IMG/VR virus record: IMGVR_UViG_3300023180_000036
Span: 18,463 to 82,462 of that record
Origin: a virus
Length of the DNA: 64,000 nucleotides
Reading direction: 5' to 3' (one strand)
Part shown: positions 52,574-60,649 of the stretch, one piece after another
Layout: every line of letters starts with the position of its first letter
Numbering within the stretch: the stretch's first letter is position 1
Translations under genes and position numbers: made by a program
Notes under the pieces: model-generated
Seen by the model: only the letters and a program-made list of their open reading frames with translations
The model's database searches: none
What the model was told of the DNA's origin: nothing

Positions 52574-53620
52574 ATGTCAATTATGGACAAACTCAAAAAG
52601 AACTCAAAGCTATCCCACACTTCAGTTCTTTCTGAGTCTAAATTTTTTACCGAAAAAGATATGGTTCCAACAGAAGTCCCTATGATTAATGTTGCATTAT
52701 CTGGTTCAGTAGATGGTGGGTTAGCACCAGGTCTTACAGTTCTTGCAGGACCTTCAAAACACTTTAAGACATCATTTGCATTACTTATGGCTGCAGCTTA
52801 TATGAAACATTATTCAGATGCAGTTATGCTATTTTATGATTCAGAATTTGGTTCACCTCAAACTTATTTTCAACAATTTGGAATTGATACATCTCGCGTA
52901 TTACACACGCCTATTACAAATGTTGAAGAATTAAAGTTCGATATTATTGGTCAACTTGAAGAACTTGATCGTGATGATAAAGTTGTTGTAGTTATTGATT
53001 CAATTGGAAACTTAGCATCTAAGAAAGAAATGGAAGATGCACTGAATGAAAAATCAGTTGCTGATATGTCAAGAGCAAAAGCACTTAAGGGTCTTTTCCG
53101 TATGACAACACCATATCTTGCCATGAAGAATATTCCGCTTCTTGCTGTTAACCATACTTATAAAGAAATTGGTCTGTTTCCGCGTGATATTGTTGGTGGT
53201 GGTACAGGTATTTACTACTCAGCAGATAATATCTGGATTCTCGGTAGGCAACAAGATAAGAAAGGTACAGAAATTCAAGGTTATCACTTTGTAATCAATG
53301 TGGAGAAATCACGATATGTTAAAGAAAAGTCTAAAATTCCTATCACTGTTAGTTGGGACGGTGGTGTACGTAATTTTTCTGGTTTACTCGATTGTGCTCT
53401 TGCCGGTGGTTATGTTACTAAACCTTCTAACGGTTGGTACGCTGCAGTTGATAGAGAAACTGGAGAAATCGGCGCCAAAGTCAGACATGAACAAACCTTA
53501 GAAAAAAAGTTTTGGGATCCTATTTTTGCGGAAACAGATTTCAAAGATTTTTTAAAGAAACAATATTCTATTGGTCATCAATCTTTGGTTGAGATGGATG
53601 ATATTGTGGCAGAAGAATAA
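52574..53620 (+). CDS. uvsX: UvsX RecA-like recombinase
   Basis: T4-like strand-exchange protein. Walker A GPSKHFKTS (59-67), VVVIDSIGNLA (Walker B, about 137-147), and AVNHTYKEIGLFPRDIVGG with the catalytic/DNA-binding loops. 348 residues (T4: 391). AAAGGAG site upstream; the stop shares one base with the next start. Functions with UvsY, UvsW and gp41. Confidence 0.96.
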   Translation: MSIMDKLKKNSKLSHTSVLSESKFFTEKDMVPTEVPMINVALSGSVDGGLAPGLTVLAGPSKHFKTSFALLMAAAYMKHYSDAVMLFYDSEFGSPQTYFQQFGIDTSRVLHTPITNVEELKFDIIGQLEELDRDDKVVVVIDSIGNLASKKEMEDALNEKSVADMSRAKALKGLFRMTTPYLAMKNIPLLAVNHTYKEIGLFPRDIVGGGTGIYYSADNIWILGRQQDKKGTEIQGYHFVINVEKSRYVKEKSKIPITVSWDGGVRNFSGLLDCALAGGYVTKPSNGWYAAVDRETGEIGAKVRHEQTLEKKFWDPIFAETDFKDFLKKQYSIGHQSLVEMDDIVAEE

Positions 53621-53931
53621 TGAAATATATAGAAAATAAAGATTATGAATTAATACCAGACGAAAATGGTGATGATGTATGGAATGTTAGAATACTTGAA
53701 GGTGAATTTAATGAAGTTGTAGTTAGATTTGGTTCTATTAGAATTGATGGTAAAAATGTAGATAATGAAGAAGATGTTAAACTATCCTTTGATTTTGATG
53801 TAATTACAACACCAGACGAAAATCTAACTCCAGAAAATATTGATTTACAATTGTTTGCTGGTGATATATTATTAAGCATAATAGAATCTTCTATAGAAAA
53901 TAAAGAAGAAGTACATTTTAAAGAGGTATAA
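53620..53931 (+). CDS. acidic hypothetical protein between uvsX and gp41, 103 aa
   Basis: Coupled to uvsX by TAATG. Acidic, with a beta-sandwich-like N-terminal part (DYELIPDENGDDVWNVRILE, then VVRFGSIRIDG) and helical end (AGDILLSIIESSIE). Similar small proteins occur at this site in T4-like cyanophages. Function unknown. Confidence 0.6.
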   Translation: MKYIENKDYELIPDENGDDVWNVRILEGEFNEVVVRFGSIRIDGKNVDNEEDVKLSFDFDVITTPDENLTPENIDLQLFAGDILLSIIESSIENKEEVHFKEV

Positions 53932-53935
53932 AAAT

Positions 53936-55312
53936 TTGAATACAAATATAGAACAAGTCGTTCTTAAAAATATCCTTACTAATGAAAAATACATGAGAAA
54001 GGTTCTTCCTTTCATTAAACCAGATTACTTTGAAGGCGTTTATAAAATGCTATTTAAACAAGCAGGAATGTTTGTTGCAAAGTATAATAAACTTCCTACA
54101 GCAGAAGCATTTAAAATAGAAATCGATCAATCAGATAATTTTAATGATGAACAATATAGACATGCTATTGAAATTATACCTAGTCTATTTGAAATGGAAA
54201 AATCCGACGAGACTTGGTTAAATGATACTACAGAAAAATGGTGTCAAGATCGTGCTTTATATAATGCTGTTATGGAATCAATCTCCATTATAGATGGAAA
54301 ACATCAGAGTCTTACAAAAAATGCTTTACCGGATATTCTCACGAAAGCGCTCGGAGTCTCATTCGACGCCAACATCGGTCACGACTATATTGAAAACTTT
54401 GAAGAACGATTCGAGTTCTACCACCGTGACGAGGAAAGATTACCTTTTGATCTTGACTACTTTAACAAAATTACAAAAGGAGGTATTCCAAACAAAAGTC
54501 TTAATGTCTGTCTTGCTGGTACTGGCGTTGGTAAATCTTTATTTATGTGCCACTGTGCTGCTGCTAATCTAAATCGGGGTAATAATGTTTTATATCTTAC
54601 TATGGAAATGGCAGAAGAAAGAATAGCAGAAAGAATAGATGCTAATTTACTTGATATACCTATTGATCAGTTAGAACATCTTAGTAAAGAAATGTTTGCT
54701 GAAAGAGTAAGAGGGCTTTCATCTAAAACTAATGGTAAGTTAATCATAAAAGAATATCCAACCGGATCTGCTCATTCTGGTCATTTTCGTGCCCTTTTAA
54801 ACGAATTAAAACTAAAGAAATCGTTCGAGCCTGATATTATATACATTGATTATCTTAATATTTGTGCATCAAGTAGAATGAAAGGAATGGGAGGTGCCAT
54901 TAATTCATACAACTACATTAAGGCAATTGCTGAAGAATTACGAGGTCTTGCGGTGGAGTTTGACTTACCGATCGTTACTGCAACGCAGACGACTAGGTCT
55001 GGTTATAGTAACTCGGATATTGGGCTTGAAGATACGTCCGAGTCTTTTGGATTACCCGCAACCGCGGACCTCATGTTCGCTCTTATCTCGACAGAAGAAC
55101 TTGAAGGAATGGGACAGCTTGCGGTAAAACAATTAAAGAATAGATATAACGATCCAACATATAAGAAAAGGTTTGTAATCGGGGTTGATAGATCAAAGAT
55201 GAGACTATTTGATGTTCACGAAGGAGAACAAACTCTAATAGATGATACTCCAGTATTTGATAAAACAAAAACTGGTATAAATGTAAAGAAATTTGAAGAT
55301 TTTAAATTATAG
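53936..55312 (+). CDS. 41: replicative DNA helicase gp41
   Basis: DnaB-like hexameric helicase. TTG start at 53936 with AGAGG upstream gives the expected N-terminal domain (LKNILTNEKYMRKVLPFI). Walker A AGTGVGKS (about 194-201), LYLTMEMAEERIAERID, DIIYIDYLNIC, and TATQTTRSG correspond to helicase motifs. 458 residues (T4: 475). It should act with a primase, possibly the 47398 protein. Confidence 0.95.
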   Translation: MNTNIEQVVLKNILTNEKYMRKVLPFIKPDYFEGVYKMLFKQAGMFVAKYNKLPTAEAFKIEIDQSDNFNDEQYRHAIEIIPSLFEMEKSDETWLNDTTEKWCQDRALYNAVMESISIIDGKHQSLTKNALPDILTKALGVSFDANIGHDYIENFEERFEFYHRDEERLPFDLDYFNKITKGGIPNKSLNVCLAGTGVGKSLFMCHCAAANLNRGNNVLYLTMEMAEERIAERIDANLLDIPIDQLEHLSKEMFAERVRGLSSKTNGKLIIKEYPTGSAHSGHFRALLNELKLKKSFEPDIIYIDYLNICASSRMKGMGGAINSYNYIKAIAEELRGLAVEFDLPIVTATQTTRSGYSNSDIGLEDTSESFGLPATADLMFALISTEELEGMGQLAVKQLKNRYNDPTYKKRFVIGVDRSKMRLFDVHEGEQTLIDDTPVFDKTKTGINVKKFEDFKL

Positions 55313-55321
55313 GAGTTAAAT

Positions 55322-55606
55322 ATGGCTAAAGGCAAAGGTGGTAAATCAAGCGGAAATATCTCTCAAGGTATTCATTCTAATATTTCTCAGAATACAAAAA
55401 GACTTATGAAACAGGGATATAAATCTTCTATTCATAGAGTTTTAAATCAACAGAAAGCTTTACTTCAAGGTAAAGATATTGTTGTAACTATTCCTAATCC
55501 GAATACCAATGAAACTAATAAACCTTTTATTCGGCAAAAAGTATCCGGTAAAAATTATTTAAATGCTCTTAAGAATCGTACATATGTAATGAAAGAAGTA
55601 CAATGA
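55322..55606 (+). CDS. conserved basic phage protein (PNPN/NETNKPFIR family), 94 aa
   Basis: Basic protein with KGKGGKSSGNIS at the start and VVTIPNPNTNETNKPFIRQK near the C-terminus, a block I recall from many unrelated tailed-phage proteins of about this size. Function is not established. GTGA/ATGA-type overlaps follow. Confidence 0.65.
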   Translation: MAKGKGGKSSGNISQGIHSNISQNTKRLMKQGYKSSIHRVLNQQKALLQGKDIVVTIPNPNTNETNKPFIRQKVSGKNYLNALKNRTYVMKEVQ

Positions 55607-55851
55607 ACTGGGAAGATTTTGAAGAAAAGGCCTTTTCGGAAGTTTTTAATCACTATATTAATTTAACAAATGATTTAGTTGAAGAAGATCAAGATCCCTT
55701 ACTGATTGCAGCTATACTTGTCACTACGGGTCTTAGCATGTATAGAACATTGTTAAATGAATACGATTATGATAAAATGGTAGAACAGATTAGTCTTTTT
55801 AAAGATGATATTACTAGTTTTGAACAAGCAAAGAAAGGCCAGTTACATTGA
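55603..55851 (+). CDS. small helical hypothetical protein, 82 aa
   Basis: ATGA overlap with the upstream gene and TTGA overlap with thyX. Helical and acidic (WEDFEEKAFSEVFNHYINLT, then LLIAAILVTTGLSMYRTLL). Conserved-looking in T4-like phages but unassigned. Confidence 0.6.
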   Translation: MNWEDFEEKAFSEVFNHYINLTNDLVEEDQDPLLIAAILVTTGLSMYRTLLNEYDYDKMVEQISLFKDDITSFEQAKKGQLH

Positions 55852-56537
55852 AAGTTAAACTTTTATCATATAGCCAACCAGCAGATCGTATTCATTCGGG
55901 AGAAGCTGGTTATGCTGGTTTACAAAATATTCAAGATTTAATTGCTTATTGTGCAAGAGTATCAAATCCAGGTAATCAAGCTAATACTAAAACAACTGCA
56001 AAATTACTTGATTACCTTGTTAAACATAAACATTGGTCACCTTTTGAAATGGCTTCTGCTACTCTTGAAATAGAAACTACAAGAGATATTGCAAGACAGT
56101 TTTTAAGACATAGATCATTTTCTTTTCAGGAATTTTCTCAAAGATATGCAGATCCTAATGATATGGGTAATGCATTTGTTATCCGTGAAGCAAGACTTCA
56201 AGATGAAAAAAATAGACAAAATAGTATTGAAACATCTGATACAGCCTTACAGGCTTGGTGGCATGCCCAACAAGAATTTTTAATTGAACATACTAAAAGA
56301 ATATATAAAGAAGCAAGAGAAAGGGGTATAGCAAAAGAACAGGCACGGGCAATTTTACCAGAAGGTAATACAGTTTCCCGTTTATATGCAAGTGGTACAA
56401 TTAGATCATGGATTCATTACATAGAGTTACGTTCCGCAAACGGGACTCAAAAAGAACATATGGATCTAGCTATAGGTATTGCAAAAGCAATCTCTAAGAT
56501 TTATCCTTCAGTAGAAAACTTTATTCAAGAGGAGTAA
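55848..56537 (+). CDS. thyX: flavin-dependent thymidylate synthase ThyX
   Basis: Makes dTMP from dUMP using FAD and folate. The ThyX motif RHRSFSFQEFSQRY (87-100) is intact, and TTRDIARQFL and the late GTIRSWIHYIELRSANGTQKE region complete the active site. TTG start in a TTGA overlap with AAAGG upstream. 229 residues, normal. It provides thymidylate for an AT-rich genome. Confidence 0.95.
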   Translation: MKVKLLSYSQPADRIHSGEAGYAGLQNIQDLIAYCARVSNPGNQANTKTTAKLLDYLVKHKHWSPFEMASATLEIETTRDIARQFLRHRSFSFQEFSQRYADPNDMGNAFVIREARLQDEKNRQNSIETSDTALQAWWHAQQEFLIEHTKRIYKEARERGIAKEQARAILPEGNTVSRLYASGTIRSWIHYIELRSANGTQKEHMDLAIGIAKAISKIYPSVENFIQEE

Positions 56538-56541
56538 TTTA

Positions 56542-56760
56542 ATGGGAAGAAAACTTTCAACTTATTATTCGGACCACGGTAAAGGTTACTGTGAAATACA
56601 TTTTGATTTCAAAGAAGAATATGGTTATATAAAGTATTTTGATAATAATGAAAAGCTATTTTTTGTTGAAGATTATAAAGGTAAATCAATGAGATATATT
56701 GAAGATGCTGCAGAAAACTGGGCTCTTGGTATAAAACTCTTAGAAGCGGATTATCATTGA
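56542..56760 (+). CDS. hypothetical protein, 72 aa
   Basis: Beta-rich with many aromatic residues (YCEIHFDFKEEYGYIKYFD, FFVEDYKGKSMRYIEDAAE). GAGGAG site. The shape resembles small phage proteins of unknown function. Confidence 0.55.
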   Translation: MGRKLSTYYSDHGKGYCEIHFDFKEEYGYIKYFDNNEKLFFVEDYKGKSMRYIEDAAENWALGIKLLEADYH

Positions 56761-56765
56761 CTTTT

Positions 56766-56933
56766 ATGGCGTTTCAAGGTAGTAAAGAAATAATCTGGCA
56801 TATAACATGTTCTTGTTGTAAGTTTTATTTTACTCTTCCCACTATGGAAGAAAATTATAGAATAGATAGGGGAAGTTTTTATTGTCCAAGCTGCGGAAAA
56901 AATCAAAGTGTAAAAATTATAAAAGAGGAATAA
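56766..56933 (+). CDS. small zinc-ribbon-like protein, 55 aa
   Basis: CSCC at residues 15-18 and CPSC at 40-43 (TCSCCKFYF ... FYCPSCGK) form a two-knuckle Cys4 zinc ribbon. An in-frame TTG at 56757 overlapping the preceding TGA is an alternative start. Ends directly before the phosphoribosyltransferase gene. Zinc ribbons of this size often bind nucleic acid or RNA polymerase; role unknown. Confidence 0.65.
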   Translation: MAFQGSKEIIWHITCSCCKFYFTLPTMEENYRIDRGSFYCPSCGKNQSVKIIKEE

Positions 56934-57356
56934 ATGCCACATAAAACTAATTCAGATTTATTTGAAGCTGGTGAATTTATAAGTCACGCTAAACTAAAAC
57001 TTAATTGGAAAATAGAATGTGATGCAATTAGACCAAAAGAATGGCATGTACTTGCTCAGATTATAAAAGAGTTTGAACCACAACCCTGGAGAAAAGCAGT
57101 AGGTATACCACGTGGTGGTATATCTTTAGGTAATGCACTTGATAAATATTCAACAAATAATCCTAATGATCCTATTCTAATTGCTGATGATGTATATACC
57201 ACTGGTACGAGTTTTAAAGAATTTATAAAAGAATTTTATCCTGATGTTGCAACAATACAGTGGTGTGTTTTTGCTAGAAAACCTACAGAAGGTAGAGTAA
57301 AGGCTTTATTTACAATGCCAGATAAAGGTAGACATGGCTTAAATTGGAGAAAATAA
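56934..57356 (+). CDS. phosphoribosyltransferase-like protein, 140 aa
   Basis: PRPP-binding motif ILIADDVYTTGTSF (81-94) and an earlier AVGIPRGGISLGNAL loop identify a type I phosphoribosyltransferase. Small size resembles purine or orotate PRTases without extra domains. Next to thyX, and with guaC and mazG elsewhere, it suggests nucleotide salvage. Exact base unknown. Confidence 0.75.
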   Translation: MPHKTNSDLFEAGEFISHAKLKLNWKIECDAIRPKEWHVLAQIIKEFEPQPWRKAVGIPRGGISLGNALDKYSTNNPNDPILIADDVYTTGTSFKEFIKEFYPDVATIQWCVFARKPTEGRVKALFTMPDKGRHGLNWRK

Positions 57357-57359
57357 ATT

Positions 57360-57917
57360 ATGAAATATTATAAATTAGAACCATCAGTTAAAAAATCAGT
57401 TATAGAATGGCATACATTTAAAAGAAAAGATGCTGACGGAAATAGTATTTTTCTTCGTAAAGAATTAGGGTGGAGATATGGTGCTTGGTTAATTAGAGTT
57501 CCAGAAACAGAAGATGAAATTAAAGAATTTCTTTCCGATAAAGGAGACTATGATTCAATTCAAGAATATCTTGCAGATTATTATGGAGAGGAAGATATTA
57601 TCACAGAAGAAACAAATTTGGAAGATTATCTTTTACCTAAGATAACAGATGAATTTGTAGATATAAGCGAAGACTATGAAGATGCTGAAATGCTAGAAAC
57701 ATGGGACGGCTGTTGGGAAGAATGGTCTCTTATTGGTGCAGAACTTCGTGGTATTTCAGAGGAACAACAGGAACAATGGGTTGAAGAAGCGGCCGCTGCA
57801 TATGATGAAGATTATGAAGATGGTGTAGAAGGTCTAGGTTGGCAGTTTATAGATTGTTTTTATGAAATGCATTGTAATCCAGAAATAACTCCATGTGATG
57901 AATATGGGAATACTTGA
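57360..57917 (+). CDS. acidic hypothetical protein, 185 aa
   Basis: Very acidic from about residue 50 on, with runs of Glu/Asp and many Trp/Tyr residues (CWEEWSLIGAELRG, EEAAAAYDEDYED). This charge pattern is shared by DNA-mimic or highly soluble regulatory proteins, but no family is recognised. Overlaps the methyltransferase-like gene by 14 bases. Confidence 0.55.
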   Translation: MKYYKLEPSVKKSVIEWHTFKRKDADGNSIFLRKELGWRYGAWLIRVPETEDEIKEFLSDKGDYDSIQEYLADYYGEEDIITEETNLEDYLLPKITDEFVDISEDYEDAEMLETWDGCWEEWSLIGAELRGISEEQQEQWVEEAAAAYDEDYEDGVEGLGWQFIDCFYEMHCNPEITPCDEYGNT

Positions 57918-58410
57918 TGTTTTAAAAGTGGTTGGTCGTAATGAAGAAAGTGACGAATGTTACACTCCAGTAGAACAGATAAAACCGCTACTAAATTATC
58001 TTGATAAAGATAAAACTTATTATGAACCCACTTCTGGTATATCTTCAAATATAGTACAAGCTTTTACCGATAACGGCTATAAAATGAAAGGAAGTAACGG
58101 TAAAGACTTTTTTACTTGTAATTCAGACGATGTTTATGATGGTATTATAACCAATCCCCCGTATAGTAAAAAAGATAAATTTATTAGACATTGTTATAAA
58201 TTAGAAAAACCTTTTGCATTACTTCTCCCGGTATCTTCATTTCAAGGAGTAAGAAGGGGCGCTCTTTTTAGTAAATATGGTATGTCTGCATTAGTATATA
58301 ATCATAGAGTTGATTTTACAGGCAATGGTAACCCACATTTTGGTGTAGCATGGTTTATTCATGGTTTTTTACCACCAAATCAAATATTTTGGATTGATAA
58401 TAAAATTTAA
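57904..58410 (+). CDS. DNA methyltransferase-like protein with NPPY motif, 168 aa
   Basis: DECYTPVEQIKPLL, YYEPTSGISSNI (a loose SAM motif), KDFF, and ITNPPYSKK (82-90) match small phage adenine-N6 methyltransferase-like proteins. The SAM-binding loop is not well conserved, so it may be catalytically altered. Several possible starts exist (57895, 57898, 57904); none has a strong ribosome site. Confidence 0.6.
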   Translation: MGILDVLKVVGRNEESDECYTPVEQIKPLLNYLDKDKTYYEPTSGISSNIVQAFTDNGYKMKGSNGKDFFTCNSDDVYDGIITNPPYSKKDKFIRHCYKLEKPFALLLPVSSFQGVRRGALFSKYGMSALVYNHRVDFTGNGNPHFGVAWFIHGFLPPNQIFWIDNKI

Positions 58411-58425
58411 AAAAAAATGTATTTT

Positions 58426-58459
58426 AGGGGTTTACAAACGAGTTTAAATATATTATATT
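58426..58459 (+). promoter_or_regulatory. early promoter with AGGGG block
   Basis: TGTATTTTAGGGGTTTACAA with TTTACA 58431-58436, 17 bases, TATATT 58454-58459; leader AAGAGAATCGG then TAGGAGACTT. Confidence 0.85.
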
Positions 58460-58493
58460 AATAATATAAAGAGAATCGGTTAGGAGACTTACT

Positions 58494-58910
58494 ATGGGTA
58501 CCGCATCAATGATCGGAGTTTATAATAAAGACGGATCAGTCACAGCATCTTACTGCCATTATGACGGCTATCTTTCTTATAACGGAAGACTTTTAGTTGA
58601 AACATATAACACAACAGAAGCCGCAAATGCAGTTGCAAATTGTGGTTATCTTTCAGGTTTAACTAATGATCTTGATAATGATCTTAAAGAAGCTGTACAT
58701 AAAAATGAAGAACCCCGAATTTATAATTCAGTTGATACCTTCCTAAAAGTTGGTGATCGTTATGCTGGAGCGGATTATCTTTATCTTTTTGATGGAAAAA
58801 CATGGCTCTATACCGATACATATGGTAACCGTAAAGACCGTAAGTTTAAAGAAGTCGAAGCAGATTTGGTAGATCATGATGCTCCCAAATTCAATCAGGT
58901 AGCAGTATAA
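58494..58910 (+). CDS. conserved early phage protein (MGTASMIGVYNKDGS family), 138 aa
   Basis: The N-terminus MGTASMIGVYNKDGSVTASY followed by HYDGYLSYNG is like a protein widespread in marine and other tailed phages (MGTRxxIGVxNxDGSV...HxDGYP). Two related-looking halves. Function unknown. Expressed from its own early promoter; the less AT-biased codons suggest high expression. Confidence 0.7.
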   Translation: MGTASMIGVYNKDGSVTASYCHYDGYLSYNGRLLVETYNTTEAANAVANCGYLSGLTNDLDNDLKEAVHKNEEPRIYNSVDTFLKVGDRYAGADYLYLFDGKTWLYTDTYGNRKDRKFKEVEADLVDHDAPKFNQVAV

Positions 58911-59467
58911 TGAAACTTAGTAATTTATTATCTGGTATTATAAACGGTATTACTGCAACAGCTATTATAGTTGTTGCAGGCACTCAACTCTATGCCAATG
59001 ATCATAGCTGGGATAAAAAACAAATAAGTAAAATCACAAATAATGATTTACATTGTCTCCAGCAAAATATTTTCTTTGAAGCAAGAAATCAAACAGTAAA
59101 GGGACAAGTTGCCGTAGCATGGGTAACACTCAATCGTTTAGATGATACTCGTTATCCAAATACAATTTGTGGAGTTGTAAAGCAAGCTAATCGTGATTCA
59201 AATGGTAATATCATTAAACATAAATGTCAGTTCAGTTGGTATTGCGACGGCAAATCGGATAAAATACCCAGTAATAAAATATCACAAAATGCTTGGAAAC
59301 AAGCTGGTATTGTAGCCGAGGTTGTTCTAATGGATAGAATGTCTGGATATATCTTTAAGGATCCTACTAAAGGTTCAACTATGTATCATGCCGATTGGGT
59401 ATCACCATACTGGAAAGTAAAGTATGATCAGGTAGCTTATATTGAAGACCATGTTTTCTACAAGTGA
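58910..59467 (+). CDS. cell-wall hydrolase (SleB/Hydrolase_2 type), probable endolysin, 185 aa
   Basis: An N-terminal hydrophobic segment (IINGITATAIIVVAGTQLY, about 10-28) acts as signal or signal-arrest. The catalytic part has LQQNIFFEARNQTVKGQVAVA with the active Glu, TLNRLDDTRYPNTICGVV and CQFSWYCDG, as in SleB-like amidase/transglycosylase domains. Candidate lysis enzyme that cleaves peptidoglycan. No holin is recognised beside it. Confidence 0.82.
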   Translation: MKLSNLLSGIINGITATAIIVVAGTQLYANDHSWDKKQISKITNNDLHCLQQNIFFEARNQTVKGQVAVAWVTLNRLDDTRYPNTICGVVKQANRDSNGNIIKHKCQFSWYCDGKSDKIPSNKISQNAWKQAGIVAEVVLMDRMSGYIFKDPTKGSTMYHADWVSPYWKVKYDQVAYIEDHVFYK

Positions 59468-59474
59468 GGAAAAA

Positions 59475-59759
59475 ATGAAAAATAAAATTGACTATCGTTT
59501 TAACGAAGAAAACTATATCAAGGAGTTTAAAGAATATATTGACGCTACTTATAGTCAACACTATTCTCAGAATAAATTCCAATCCACTGAAGTAATCATG
59601 GATCGTGGTCATGGTACAGGTTTCTGTATGGGAAATGTTGATAAATATTCCAATAGATATGGAAAGAAAGGTACTGCAGCAGATGCTCGTAAAGACCTTA
59701 TGAAAGTTTTACATTACGCTCTCCTTCAACTATATGTGCATGACAATGATCTTGGATAA
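59475..59759 (+). CDS. DUF3310-like small protein, 94 aa
   Basis: ATG at 59475 follows GAGGAAAA. YSQHYSQNKFQSTEVIMDRG then HGTGFCMGNVDKYSNRYGKKG and DLMKVLHYALLQL match the DUF3310 pattern, found in T7 gp1.7-like nucleotide kinases and in many phages. Kinase activity cannot be asserted here. Confidence 0.65.
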   Translation: MKNKIDYRFNEENYIKEFKEYIDATYSQHYSQNKFQSTEVIMDRGHGTGFCMGNVDKYSNRYGKKGTAADARKDLMKVLHYALLQLYVHDNDLG

Positions 59760-60072
59760 TCACGTTAATGAAATCTTTAAAGATAATATAAATATGATGG
59801 TACCATGGTATCTTATGGCTTCATATGCTTATTATGTAGAAGATGATCCGATCTTAACTGATAATTTTTTCGATAATATGGGTAAAAGAATCCTAGAAAA
59901 CTGGGAAAAAATTACACATTTTCATAAACACTATATCAGTAAAGACGAATTAAAAGCTGGAAGTTTTCTGGGAAAATATCCTAGCAGAGTTTCAGATTCT
60001 GTTAATGCTTTAAGAAAATATGGTTTTATTAAGAAAGAAAAGAAAGAAGTAACACTGGAAGATTTTTTCTAA
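59746..60072 (+). CDS. conserved phage protein (MVPWYLMASYAYY family), 108 aa
   Basis: NINMMVPWYLMASYAYYVED then DPILTDNFFDNMGKRILENW and HISKDELKAGSFLGKYP resemble a small protein widespread in T4-like cyanophages, reminiscent of the start of NAD-dependent DNA ligases (DDPxxxDxxYDxL). ATGs at 59734 and 59740 are alternatives. Function unknown. Confidence 0.65.
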   Translation: MILDNHVNEIFKDNINMMVPWYLMASYAYYVEDDPILTDNFFDNMGKRILENWEKITHFHKHYISKDELKAGSFLGKYPSRVSDSVNALRKYGFIKKEKKEVTLEDFF

Positions 60073-60264
60073 ATGAAACAAGAAATAATTAAATTTAAAA
60101 GTACAAATTATTATCGAAATAAAAAAAGAAATGAACTTGTACGAAAAAGATTAAAAATAAAATACCAGAAAAGGGCAGGCACTTATCTTCTGGATCCTAT
60201 GAATAAGAAAGAAGATAAAAACACACTTGAATTTAATATTGATTCTGATTATATTATGATGTAA
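60073..60264 (+). CDS. small basic hypothetical protein, 63 aa
   Basis: Immediately follows the previous stop. The N-terminal half is Lys/Arg-rich (YYRNKKRNELVRKRLKIKYQ) and the C-terminal half acidic. Could bind nucleic acid. Last protein gene before the tmRNA. Confidence 0.5.
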   Translation: MKQEIIKFKSTNYYRNKKRNELVRKRLKIKYQKRAGTYLLDPMNKKEDKNTLEFNIDSDYIMM

Positions 60265-60285
60265 CATATTTACTACAATAAAAAA

Positions 60286-60314
60286 TGATTAATAAATCTT
60301 ATAGTTATTAATCA
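60286..60314 (+). repeat. 10-bp inverted repeat ahead of the tmRNA
   Basis: TGATTAATAA (60286-60295) and TTATTAATCA (60305-60314) with a nine-base loop. AT-only stem without a T run. Two TATAAT boxes follow (60318-60323, 60328-60333), so it borders the likely tmRNA promoter. Confidence 0.6.
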
Positions 60315-60335
60315 TCATATAATACTATATAATCT

Positions 60336-60615
60336 GTAGACGTTATAAAGACTATATGGACCTGGGGGCGGCACCCAGCAGCTCCACCATAAACACTTGA
60401 TAGAGGACGCTCGAAAATTCTGGGAAGCAGATAGGGAAGTAGCTACCTGATTCTGTGGAGAAATTCAAGTGTTTATGATGGGGCTGAAATAGGATCGACA
60501 TGTATTCTAGTTTACAAAATACAAATGCAAACGATAACTTTGCACCATCTGGTTACGCACTAGCTGCATAACACAGGGGGTTGGCCACTTACCTAGCAAC
60601 AGAAATAGTGGCACA
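60336..60615 (+). ncRNA. ssrA: circularly permuted two-piece tmRNA (alphaproteobacterial type)
   Basis: The acceptor piece comes first: T-arm CTGGG / CCCAG (60362-60366, 60374-60378), acceptor strand CAGCTCC (60379-60385), discriminator A and encoded CCA (60387-60389). The coding piece begins GGGGCTG at 60480, which pairs with CAGCTCC over all seven positions (one G-U). The intervening segment is closed by a 13-bp helix, CATAAACACTTGA (60388-60400) with TCAAGTGTTTATG (60465-60477). The tag frame at 60527-60571 encodes ANDNFAPSGYALAA and then TAA, a standard ssrA-type tag ending ALAA. GCCACT/AGTGGC (60584-60589, 60607-60612) forms the 3' helix of the coding piece. Outer ends are approximate. 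Confidence 0.93.
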
Positions 60616-60649
60616 TTAATTTTAAAAATTCATTAAGGGAATAAAACAA

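Noticed and set aside
53643-53945. 100-residue minus-strand frame opposite the gene between uvsX and gp41
   Set aside because: Operon spacing and TAATG coupling support the plus-strand gene; the minus frame is Ser-rich and unsupported.
60359-60390. A tRNA gene ending in CCA
   Set aside because: Only an acceptor strand and T-arm are present, with no anticodon or D arm; the pairing with GGGGCTG at 60480 shows it is the tmRNA acceptor piece.
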